This document shows positions 1-8,299 of a stretch of DNA of 22,653 bases, one piece after another; within the stretch, counting starts at the first letter, position 1; every line of letters begins with the position of its first letter. Made by a program: the position numbers and the translations under genes. This DNA is from Porphyra umbilicalis (Eukaryota; Rhodophyta; Bangiophyceae; Bangiales; Bangiaceae): the NCBI GenBank assembly GCA_002049455.2, contig KV919325.1, positions 1-22,653 on the forward strand, in the 5' to 3' direction. The notes under the pieces are model-generated. The model worked only from the letters and a program-made list of their open reading frames with translations. It had not been told where the DNA came from and made no database searches.

Positions 1-270
1 AGATCTGCCGCCTGGCATGTCACCAGGACAGCCTTCGGAACGGTCCTGTCGACAGTTATTATTTTTATTCATCAGACTGCTTCCTGCTTTATCTGGAGAT
101 CTGCCGCCTGGAAGGACACCAGGACAGCCTTCGGAACGGTCCTGTCGACAGTTATTATTTTTATTCATCAGACTGCTTCCTGCTTTATCTGGAGATCTGC
201 CGCCTGGAATATCGGGAGGACAGCTCTCGGAACGATCCTGTCGACAGTTGTTCTTTTTGTTCATCAGATG
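1..270. repeat. 96-bp tandem repeat, about 2.8 units, cut by the window edge
   Basis: Three copies start at 1, 97 and 193, each with AGATCTGCCGCCTGG. Units 1 and 2 are nearly identical; they differ only in a few bases around positions 16-20 of the unit. Unit 3 is more diverged and stops near 270, so this is the degenerate right end of an array that probably continues leftwards. The unit length is divisible by three, so one frame stays open and gives a 32-residue repeat, but the array has no start context or recognisable domain. I read it as satellite-type DNA rather than a gene. Confidence 0.9.
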
Positions 271-595
271 TGCCATGATCATGACGCTCATGTCTTCTCC
301 ACGACCATTCGTCAGAAAAAGCAAGGAAGATTACGTCAGCAAAAACAAGGCAGATTATGCCGGAAAAATTGATGGAAAAACGACAGAAACGAGGAAAAAA
401 GGGACGTGCATGGACAAAAAGACATAGAGGTCAAGAAAATGGGAGAAACAGACGACTATGGATACCACAGAGGCCAAGAAAACGGCAGCCACAACAGGTC
501 ACAGATCGTGTTCGCCTTCGTCGACATGGAGCAGTCGTCCGTGTCAGCGTGGTGGATCATATGAAACTCGCTTCAAGCAGACCGATAGGAGTGAG

Positions 596-1312
596 TTAGT
601 CCGGTTCCTCGTCTGAGAGATCAACATCTCCAGCCTTGAGGTCCTTCAACTCATCTCGCATGCACCGCACAACGCTTTTGCGAGCCTCGTGGCTCTCTGG
701 TCGCAAAAATTTGGGGTACTCTGCCATGTCAACGTAGCCTTTCAGACAGGCGGCTCCTGCTGCTCGCACAGAGGTCCACACTTCGCTGGCGTCCAGAAAC
801 AAAAGCTCAGCAATGTTGGCCGCCGCCGCTCCGTTCATTTCAAGCGCGCGGACCAACTCGTTGTGGTCGTCCTTCAGTCTCAGTCGGTAACCAACGCCTG
901 GATTCTCAGCTTGCGCGCCGGCGGCAGAGGCACCCGAAACGGCTGCAGCAAGCACCACGCGTTCCATGGACGCCTCCTGTACGTCATCGTCCATGTAAAC
1001 TCCCAAGGTGCGATACGCGAGCAGCCGAGCAGAGGTGCGACGCCTGTTGCAGCGAGTACGAAGACCCTTCTTCAGAGCCACTTTCACAGCACGTCGATGG
1101 CCCGACCAGCCACTTGTGGTGTAGTCAATCTTGTTCGCATACTTCTCAACCGCTTTGGTCATAACTGCTCGGAGAGGGCGAGTACAGTCTCTATTGGGGC
1201 CTTCCAGTTGTCCAGGGGGGGCCAGCCATGAGAGGCAATTGTGTTCGGGCGAGTCGGCGGTGCTTCCATTCGTTCCGGGGCTCACAGTCCCATTGGAAAT
1301 TTTCCTTAACAT
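596..1312 (-). CDS. hypothetical protein, 238 aa, acidic C-terminus
   Basis: An uninterrupted minus-strand frame runs to a TAG at 596-598. The ATG at 1310-1312 is the first ATG; the open frame extends upstream to a GTG at 1375, which is unlikely as a eukaryotic start. I do not recognise the family. The N-terminal third is of mixed composition. The middle holds a basic stretch (RRAVKVALKKGLRTRCNRRR). The last ~130 residues are rich in Ala, Leu, Glu and Asp, look helical, and end in DLSDEEPD, which is typical of a real soluble protein. No transmembrane segment or signal peptide is visible. The sense-strand frame over 689-1231 is open too but has a less natural composition. The N-terminal part may be non-coding, in which case the gene is a 3' exon or fragment. 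Confidence 0.5.
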   Translation of the reverse strand: MLRKISNGTVSPGTNGSTADSPEHNCLSWLAPPGQLEGPNRDCTRPLRAVMTKAVEKYANKIDYTTSGWSGHRRAVKVALKKGLRTRCNRRRTSARLLAYRTLGVYMDDDVQEASMERVVLAAAVSGASAAGAQAENPGVGYRLRLKDDHNELVRALEMNGAAAANIAELLFLDASEVWTSVRAAGAACLKGYVDMAEYPKFLRPESHEARKSVVRCMRDELKDLKAGDVDLSDEEPD

Positions 1313-1375
1313 GGCCTGTGCGTATCGCGAAAAAAGAACACTCAGGTCATCCTGGTACAGCAAAATATGCAACAC

Positions 1376-2346
1376 GTCGACAGCAAGGCACGAGTACGAC
1401 TACGATGTGTACGGGTTAGACACGGTGCGATTCGTGGTACAATAGTAACAGATCGCGGAGCACCTTTCTCTCATACCATGGGCCAAAAGCTATCGAGTCT
1501 AGTGGTCAACGTACTCCATGTGCAGTCCAGACACTAGCGAATAGGGCACCACTGACAACTGGGGATGGCGGCGGAGCATCAGGAGCTTCATCAGCCCCGC
1601 TACTCGGCATCACTTCGACGCGCAAGACGCCGTCTCGTTCAATGTTTGTCCTCGCAAAAGCGTCCTGGCGTCTCAGTCCAGGTGTGGGCTCCGCAATCCC
1701 GATAGTACATCAGTCAACGTGTGTCTTTTCCCAAGCGCAACAGAGTCTCAGTGAAAGTAGGTCTCTGTGCAACCGTAACAGGGCCCTAGTCAACGAGTAG
1801 TACTCTGATGAGCAGGGAAGAGAGTGCCACGACAACACGTTTGAGATCTGTCCAAGAGAGGACGTACGCACACAGCGCACACAGCGGACCGGTTGGATGC
1901 AGGCGGCGCTGGGCGGAGCTGCACCGCAGGTGATCTCCTGAGCAGGCACAGGTATCCGCAGGTGATCTCCTAAGCAGGCACAGGTATCCTGGAAAAGCCG
2001 GATACAGCGCGAGGGCGACGCAGGCTTCTGATCTGCGGCGGGAGATGCGGTTCGCCATGACCATAAATGTTCGTATTTCCCTTTGCGCGTAGTATTTATC
2101 GCGAAGATTAGAAGCACACGTTGGTGCAAGGAGCCCATATGCTCTAGTCGAGCGGGCCGGTCGGGCGAGGCCGAGGATCCCGTACGTGCTGCATGCGTTA
2201 AAGTCGTACATTTCACAAAGGAACCTCTGGAATCTACTGGCAAGCGCGGTGCATCTGCCTTGAGGCGCTCCAACAGCGCCGTCCACGGCCTGGAATCGCA
2301 CTTTGGCACGGGCACTCTGGTGCCAATATTCCCGTGCCACTCCATC
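1376..2346. other. intergenic DNA, no gene seen
   Basis: Open frames of 188 and 217 codons exist on the minus strand between 1710 and 2363, but they overlap each other, have no recognisable motifs, and have a Cys/Ser/Arg/His-rich composition typical of chance frames. Apart from a 32-bp direct repeat (listed separately) nothing structured is visible. Confidence 0.5.
1924..1987. repeat. 32-bp direct tandem repeat, 2 copies
   Basis: Copies at 1924-1955 and 1956-1987 begin CCGCAGGTGATCTCCT and end CAGGCACAGGTAT. They differ at a single base (G or A after CTCCT). This is a recent local duplication or a replicated control element in non-coding DNA. Confidence 0.9.
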
Positions 2347-2510
2347 GGCCAATCAGAAGCCAAGATTACACCTCAGTACAGCTTATCTGGCGGGGGTTTA
2401 CCACCTGGTTCTGGCTCACGATTCTTGGGGTGACGCTCGCTTGTGTCAGCCGTCACGGTCACATTTCAGGGGCCTATCGCCCGTTGCACCCACCCCGCCT
2501 CTGATTGGCC
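2347..2510. promoter_or_regulatory. inverted pair of CCAAT boxes
   Basis: GGCCAATCAGAAG at 2347-2359 and its near-perfect reverse complement CCTCTGATTGGCC at 2498-2510 (12 of 13 pairs) face each other. Each contains the CCAATCAG core that the NF-Y complex binds in eukaryotic promoters. They lie about 0.85-1 kb upstream of the first transposon gene, beyond the minisatellite. A promoter or enhancer role is inferred; an inverted-repeat end of an element is the alternative. Confidence 0.35.
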
Positions 2511-2835
2511 CTCCAAATTAGACCCCGATTTCTGCGCCGTTGTCCTCCACGAATCGATCGGCTTCCGCACCACAGGTCTGGGCGCCTCCAAATATCCTGG
2601 TCCACTGCACACCACACATCCTGCGCTTCCTGACCGCACGTTTGGGCGCCACCATCTTGCGCATGCAAGGAATAGGTCCCCTAGATTGCGAGGTGCCCCT
2701 CGAATCCGCCACCGTGCTGGTCACAGCCGAGATCGCCTGATGCTTGCGGCACTGGGTGGTCCCGTTCCACACCCCATACCGCGACCGGCAGGGGCCCCGA
2801 AACAGCGCTGCAGCACCTGCAGCTGTGGTCGCGGG

Positions 2836-3345
2836 CCTGGTCGGCCGCCCCGCCCCGCTCCCCGGCACCGTCGGCCGCGCCGCCCCGCTCCCCGGCACCG
2901 TCGGCCGCCCCGCCCCGCTCGCTGGTACGGTGGGCCGCCCCGCCCCGCTCCCCGGCACCGTCGGCCGCCCCGCCCCGCTCGCTGGTACGGTGGGCCGCCC
3001 CGCCCCGCTCCCCGGCACGGTCGGCCGCCTCGCTCCCGCTCCCCGGCACGGTCGGCCGGCCCGTCCCGCTCGCTGGTACGGTGGGCCGCCCCGCCTCGCT
3101 ACCCGGCACGGTCGGCCGCCCCGCTCCGCTCCCTGGCAAGGTCGGCCACCCCGCTCCGCTGGCTGGTACGATGGGCCGCCCCTCCCCGCTCCCCGGCGCG
3201 GTCTGCCGCCCCTCCACGCCCGCTGGTACGGTCGGATGCCCAGCCCCGCTCCCCGGTACCGTCTCCCGCTCTGCACCCCTCGATGGTACTGTCGCCCGCC
3301 TCGCCCCGCGCCCCGGCAGGGTCGGCCGCCCCTCCCCGCTCGCTG
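2836..3345. repeat. 30-bp GC-rich minisatellite, about 17 units
   Basis: Units of about 30 bp share a GGCCGCCCCGCCCCGCT core. They come in two alternating variants, one with CCCCGGCACCGTC and one with CGCTGGTACGGTG. The first ~6 units are almost identical; later ones drift. An extra base near 3030 shifts the register. Because 30 is divisible by three, several frames stay open and would encode Arg/Pro/Gly/Ala-rich decapeptide repeats. The register shift, and the clean Kozak ATG at 3353 directly after the array, indicate that it is untranslated DNA upstream of the next gene. Confidence 0.85.
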
Positions 3346-3352
3346 TCTCGCC

Positions 3353-4711
3353 ATGTCAGATAATGATACGGTACCGGCCCGCTCAACGGCGCTACACTGC
3401 GGCTTCATCGAGGACGCACCCGTTTTTCTCGACCGTGCGGCCGATATCACCGAGCCCGGAAGCGCGTCGCTGGCGGAGCTATTCGACTCGGCGCGTCATG
3501 CGTGGATGGATGCTGCAGCGGCGGGCGAGATGGACGAGAGTGACTGGCAGCAGGACCTGGAAGAGACGGCGGACAACGACCAACAAGCCACCGAAGACGA
3601 GCGGCGCGCCAGCGCATTCGCTGAAGACAGAGACGAGGAGGTCAGCAACCGCGCTCCGTCTCGGCCCACAACGACGCAACCAAGACGACGACCTGCCAAT
3701 ATGTTCGACAGCAACAACCACACCGACGCCGGGGACGCCCGCTCTAGTCGTGTGCCTCAGCTGGGGGCCGCTCCATTAACGGTCGAGGAGCTGCATGCGG
3801 ACTTTACCGCCGAGCTCCGCGTGGCGCTCGGCCTGGCGGCAAGAATGGTGGGTGTCTCGGACGACCCGACTGTCGCCCCGCACTGCGTGAGCGGCGCTCG
3901 TGTGATCGTCTTCGTAGAATTGTTTGACCCCATGTGCGTGTGGTCGTCGACCGTGGCGGGCGCGTTGTTGACGTTTTGCTCCTGCGGAAGCATCCTCGGC
4001 AGCGGCAGACACACCTTCACCGGGGAGACGATTGAGCACGTCAACCTGCAAGTGGCACGCAATGAGTCGTCCACGTGCCGCCACGCGCGCGCTCTGCAGC
4101 TGGCGTACGACGAGCTGGCCTCAGAGTATGAGGCGGTCGACATGAACGAGCTGCTCGACCTCTTTCCCGATCTGGCCGGCGCCGAGGACGACGAGCAAGC
4201 GGCGAGGGACGAGGACACGGCCGTCCACCTGGCCTCGCACTCGGGCAAGAAGGGGGACGTACCCATCTTTGCTATCTTCTACGAGGGCGTGTGGAGCCCT
4301 GCCATTGTCCGCCGCCGCAGCAACAAGCATCACCTAGCAACGTGCTTCCTGTTGTCGTGCTACAGCCGGCCATGGGGATGTGTACACTCCCAAGCTGTCA
4401 ACGGGTACAACAGGCTGGAGGCGGCAGCAGCGTCGGCTGCGGTGGCCGAGTTCAACGAGTCGCTGCAGTTTGGCCCCGCCGGTGACCTTAATGACGACGG
4501 GGAGGAGCAGCAGCCAAGTGATCCTGTGCCGCCGAGGATGGCTGCCGCCGCCACGCCTTTGCCCAGCCGGCTGCGCCGCGCGCGGAGCATGTTCCCGTGC
4601 GCGAGTGAGGTGCGCAAGTGCGACCTGTACGCGGCGGTTATAGACGCGTGCAGGACGGCGGAGGAAGCCAAGATCCTCGACCACACGCACGTCGAGATCA
4701 AGTGCATGTAG
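3353..4711 (+). CDS. KDZ transposon protein with SWIM-like zinc module, 452 aa
   Basis: The ATG at 3353 sits in a good context (CGCCATGT) immediately after the minisatellite. The N-terminal ~150 residues are acidic and disordered (EDERRASAFAEDRDEEV). Residues ~160-260 carry C209-S-C211 followed 30 residues later by C242-R-H244. This CxCx(n)CxH pattern is that of SWIM zinc fingers, which occur in Mutator and other transposases and bind DNA or protein. A second Cys/His cluster follows (C331, C336, C343-V-H345). It ends at TAG 4709-4711. The next gene begins 9 bases later in the same frame with no other stop between them, so this is probably the N-terminal part of the transposase, cut by one nonsense codon. 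Role inferred: DNA or target recognition. SWIM assignment is by motif only. Confidence 0.75.
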   Translation: MSDNDTVPARSTALHCGFIEDAPVFLDRAADITEPGSASLAELFDSARHAWMDAAAAGEMDESDWQQDLEETADNDQQATEDERRASAFAEDRDEEVSNRAPSRPTTTQPRRRPANMFDSNNHTDAGDARSSRVPQLGAAPLTVEELHADFTAELRVALGLAARMVGVSDDPTVAPHCVSGARVIVFVELFDPMCVWSSTVAGALLTFCSCGSILGSGRHTFTGETIEHVNLQVARNESSTCRHARALQLAYDELASEYEAVDMNELLDLFPDLAGAEDDEQAARDEDTAVHLASHSGKKGDVPIFAIFYEGVWSPAIVRRRSNKHHLATCFLLSCYSRPWGCVHSQAVNGYNRLEAAAASAAVAEFNESLQFGPAGDLNDDGEEQQPSDPVPPRMAAAATPLPSRLRRARSMFPCASEVRKCDLYAAVIDACRTAEEAKILDHTHVEIKCM

Positions 4712-4720
4712 TGCGACACC

Positions 4721-6703
4721 ATGCGAGGCGAAGAAACCGAGGTGCTGCCCGAGGAGGTGGTGCTCTACTGCATCCGCGAGCGCTTGACGATCTACATCGG
4801 CTCGTGGGTGTGCGTGTGCGAGCGCATGGTGGAGTACGACGGGTCCCCCGACGGGCTCTTTGTCTCGACGCGAGGGGGAGTCTACACGCGCACCTTCTTG
4901 GACGCGGTCCTGGAGCTGTGTGTAATTGCGCGCAGCACCATGGCGGCGGCGAGTGAGTTCTTGACGAGCTTGTTACGCAACACGGCGGCCTATTCGGAGT
5001 ATGAGCCTGGGCAAGCGCGGCAGCTGCTGTCGGACGCCTGCGGAGAGTTCTCAAGCACGCTTGTCATCCCGGAAGCGGCCTTTAGGTGCCACCACTGCGG
5101 CGCGGAGGAGGGCATGGGCGGCCGCTTCCGCTGCGTCACTTGCGACGGTCAGGTGCTGTCGGTGTTTCAGGAGCACGTTGTTGAGATGCTGCAGCCTTCC
5201 ATGAACGCCCCGTGGGTGGACTTCTCTCTCGTCTTTGCCTGCGCCATCCGCAGCGCCAAGGTGCGGCGGGTCGTACGGAATCGAGTGCGTGCCACCATGG
5301 AGGATGACACGGCGCTGACGAGTGCGGAAGCGACGGCGTGGCGGGTGTTTGAAGCCGCCCGGCTTGGCGCCCGCCCCACGGAGGGACGCGTCTCCATCTC
5401 CGCCCGCACCGGCCCCGCGAGGGCGGCCGCGCTGCTGTGGGCATCGTCCACTCTCTTCTCCTTCTTTTGGGAGGTGGTCGCGAGCAGCGGGGAGCATCCG
5501 GGGGAGGCGGGTGCGCCGGCCGCGGCGGCAGGCGCCCCCGGCGCGGGACTCGGTCCGCCGGTGGTCGCGGGCGGAGCAGCTGCGGACTTGGCCGCCGCAG
5601 CCAGCGATGGTAGCGAAGCAGACGACTTGGCCCCCGGGGCGGCAAGCTCAGATGGGTCTACGGTTGACCTGGTGGCAGCAAGTGGCACGCCCGACGGCAG
5701 CGCCGACGCTGTGGGTGCCGGTACGGGGGGCCTGATCGCTGAGACAAGGCACCTGTCGCTGGCCGTGACCGTCAACGACAGCATCGGGAGGGGGTTATCT
5801 GGCGTAGACCCTGGCCGGACTTGCGACGCCGCCCCCGTGCCTCCGGTCGCAGATGGGGATGCTGACGTGGAGAGGGATGACGATGGCGTGCGGTGCACGC
5901 CCGACACATGGAAGACCCCGCTGTCCTACATTTCGGAGGGCACGGCGCGTGGCGCTGACAGGTTGACGGTATGCGACCCCATGGATCCTTTGTTGCCCCT
6001 CACTCCCCACGCGGTGTCGGTCACCGCGCCGCTCAAGCCCTACCACGGTCGCACCGAGGCCGCGCCTGCTGACCAAGAGCCGCTTGTCGTCATTGACAAC
6101 ATCCCGCTGCGGCTGTGGGACTTGAGGAGGGTGCCGCCCACCGTGATGATGCATGACGAGGCGATGAACGCCTACATCTCCCTGCTCGTGCGGCGCGAGG
6201 CGACGTGGGCGGCGGTTGATCAGCGCCCGCTGCGCTTTCACTTCTTCAACACGTTCTTTTTCACCACCCTCACGTCGGGCAGGGACGAGGCGTACAACTA
6301 CGAATCGGCCGCCCGCTGGTCGAGGGACATCGACTTCAAGAAGTACGAGACGGTCTTGATTCCCATCAACGTGGCCAACATCCACTGGCTGCTGGCTGTC
6401 GTGCACCCACAGCGGCGCGTCGTGGACACGTACGACTCGCTGGGATCCGCCAGCGACTGGATGCTTCAATGCATCGTGCAGTGGGGGCAGGATGACGCCC
6501 GGACGTACGGTCACCCCCGCGGCAGGTGGCGGAAGCACAAGGTGCGCTGCAGGAAGCAAGACAACGGCAAGGACTGTGGCGTTTTTGTGTTGAAGAGAAT
6601 GGACCACATCTCACGTGGCATAGCGCCCGAGAGAATGACGGGTAGCATGAACTACTACCGGCGGCGGATTGCGGCCGAGCTCTTGGCGATGACCCTCTTG
6701 TAG
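4721..6703 (+). CDS. KDZ transposase N-terminal core fused to Ulp1/C48 protease, 660 aa
   Basis: The ATG at 4721 has an ACACC context. Residues 1-100 resemble the KDZ region with a YDGSPDGLF motif. Residues 123-142 hold C-x2-C, then C138-V-T-C141-D142-G. This CDG motif carries the first catalytic Asp of the RNase H-fold KDZ transposase. Residues ~230-400 are Ala/Gly/Asp-rich linker. Residues ~455-660 form a Ulp1-type (C48) cysteine protease: H555-W, D572 in YDSLG, Q613 and C619 in QDNGKDCGVF. H-to-D (17) and Q-to-C (6) spacings equal those of yeast Ulp1, so the active site looks intact. Such domains cleave SUMO or ubiquitin-like tags and recur in CACTA and Zisupton elements. The rest of the DDE core is not in this frame but 2.6 kb further on. 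Confidence 0.85.
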   Translation: MRGEETEVLPEEVVLYCIRERLTIYIGSWVCVCERMVEYDGSPDGLFVSTRGGVYTRTFLDAVLELCVIARSTMAAASEFLTSLLRNTAAYSEYEPGQARQLLSDACGEFSSTLVIPEAAFRCHHCGAEEGMGGRFRCVTCDGQVLSVFQEHVVEMLQPSMNAPWVDFSLVFACAIRSAKVRRVVRNRVRATMEDDTALTSAEATAWRVFEAARLGARPTEGRVSISARTGPARAAALLWASSTLFSFFWEVVASSGEHPGEAGAPAAAAGAPGAGLGPPVVAGGAAADLAAAASDGSEADDLAPGAASSDGSTVDLVAASGTPDGSADAVGAGTGGLIAETRHLSLAVTVNDSIGRGLSGVDPGRTCDAAPVPPVADGDADVERDDDGVRCTPDTWKTPLSYISEGTARGADRLTVCDPMDPLLPLTPHAVSVTAPLKPYHGRTEAAPADQEPLVVIDNIPLRLWDLRRVPPTVMMHDEAMNAYISLLVRREATWAAVDQRPLRFHFFNTFFFTTLTSGRDEAYNYESAARWSRDIDFKKYETVLIPINVANIHWLLAVVHPQRRVVDTYDSLGSASDWMLQCIVQWGQDDARTYGHPRGRWRKHKVRCRKQDNGKDCGVFVLKRMDHISRGIAPERMTGSMNYYRRRIAAELLAMTLL

Positions 6704-8299
6704 AGCGGTGCGATCCGTTGCTTCTCTACCTTTTCGTGCCTGATTGTCCTGCTTCTACTCTTGTATATGTTTTCTTATGTGGTCATTTTCTAGCGTGTGT
6801 CCTATGTATCCCCATGCTTCCCGTTTTCAAAGGCTGCATCTCATGGTTGAAGCGTGTCCGTCGCTCTTGTTGGTACCCAGCGTCCAGCAGCAAGCCACGA
6901 CCTGCTAGGTTGTATTCCAAGATTTTTGGCTATGTCTTTGGCTTCCTCTGTTTCTTCATTCACAGTCAAAGCATCTTGCACAGGCAGCTGTCCGGCAACA
7001 GTGTCTTAGATGCAGTGTCGCTCTTGTCCCACACAAGTCGGCCGTTGCTTCCAGCGCGCCTCCTGGGGCCCTCGCCCGTAGTCACAGCGCTCCGTGTCAA
7101 GTTTGTGTCTGCTTGGTGTCTGACTGATGCCTTCTCACGTCCGTGAGAATGCATTGCACACTCAATTTGCGAAGATCACCGGTACTTCCTAATATCATAG
7201 CAGAGACTCCACTAATGATGATCGTTCAAAGCAATAGCCGTGACGGGTTGACGTCTGCCTCGAACACTTCCAGCCGGGGGGGGAGAGGCGATGTCAGCGT
7301 GCCGACATGGGTGGCGGAAGCGCAGTTTGAGCGCACTTTGCATCCAGCAGATATTCCGGCTCCCGTGCTGCATGGGGACAGCGATGGGGCACTGTTGCGC
7401 ATCGCATGCAGGGGTCCTCTAGCAGCTTCCGTCTGTGCAGTGTGGCTGCTCTCGTGACAGTGGCTCGACCCTGGCTGCCATGCGAAGCGGCAGTGCCCTT
7501 GTGGCTCCACCCGTCGGTAGCGTCCCCTCAGGGCGGATGCCCGGACAGGAGAGTGGGCGGGCGGGCGGGTGGTCGTTTGAGCGGCGAGCGGCTGCCGGAG
7601 TGAGTGGCTGGCGGGGCAACGCGGGACCGCAGCGCGCGGCGCGTCTGTGAATGGTCCCCCTCCTGCCGCTCGACACGCAACTGACGGCCCCTGTCTCGCG
7701 GACTGCGACCCCGGCGACCCCCCCTGTCATGCTCCTCCCGGAGTGACTGTGGCTGCGCTCCTTTTGTGTCTGTGGCAACCATGACATCTGGGATCGCCGC
7801 GGTGGTCATCTATGGACCGCCGATGCCGTCGCCCTGGCCGCCATCGCGCCCAACCTGGGACCACTCGGACGGTGGACTGGCGCCAACCGCCGCACGGACT
7901 GAGCGGCAACCTTCCAGAGGCGCAGACGCTCCTGTGTCCGTAACTCCTCGGTGGCGATAGCTTGGCCGCTAGGTGTGTTCGCCGCTTTTCCTTGACCTGG
8001 TCATCCCAGCCGCGAGCTCTGCGCCCGTGGGCCCCTTCTTTGTTGGTATGTTTGCCTTTCTCCGGCTTCTGACAGTCTTCTCGCCGTGACGCCCGCTCCA
8101 CCACCTTTCCCCTCGCTCGCTCTGTCGCCGACTCTTTTGGCATACCCTACTCTCCTCCACCGACGATCAGCCCCCGCCATTTACCCATTGCCTTTACGGC
8201 TCTTGGCCGCTCTCGCAGCTGTGGCTGCATGCCGCCGACGCGCACCATCAACTCCCCCTGCTGCCTATCTCCTTTATCGCTGCCGCCGTAAGCACAACC
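6704..8299. other. non-coding gap inside the transposon core
   Basis: No convincing coding frame. The first ~300 bases after the Ulp1 stop are T-rich and pyrimidine-rich, like a 3' UTR or an intron. The rest is GC-rich and includes a G-quadruplex motif at 7555-7569. The stretch just before 8300 is C/T-rich and leads into ACAACCATGC, a good start context. If the two halves of the transposase are joined by splicing, much of this interval would be intron. Confidence 0.4.
7555..7569 (+). other. G-quadruplex-forming motif
   Basis: GGGCGGGCGGGCGGG has four G3 runs separated by single-base loops, the most stable class of intramolecular G-quadruplex sequence. It is about 730 bases upstream of the ATG at 8300. 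A role in transcription is possible but not shown by the sequence. Confidence 0.6.

Noticed and set aside
2744..3352. N-terminal extension of the 3353-4711 gene through the minisatellite (frame open from a TTG at 2744).
   Set aside because: It starts at a non-ATG codon, the register of the repeat shifts near 3030, and a Kozak ATG lies directly after the array.
2518..3450. 310-codon minus-strand frame over the minisatellite.
   Set aside because: The unit length of 30 bases keeps every frame open; the product is only Arg/Gly/Pro/Ala repeats and it overlaps the start of a recognisable gene.
3353..4711. Mutator (MULE) transposase, because of the SWIM-like motif.
   Set aside because: The downstream catalytic motifs (CDG, D-x2-C, DRFHxCxHKC, GAE) are those of KDZ, and no MULE core is visible.
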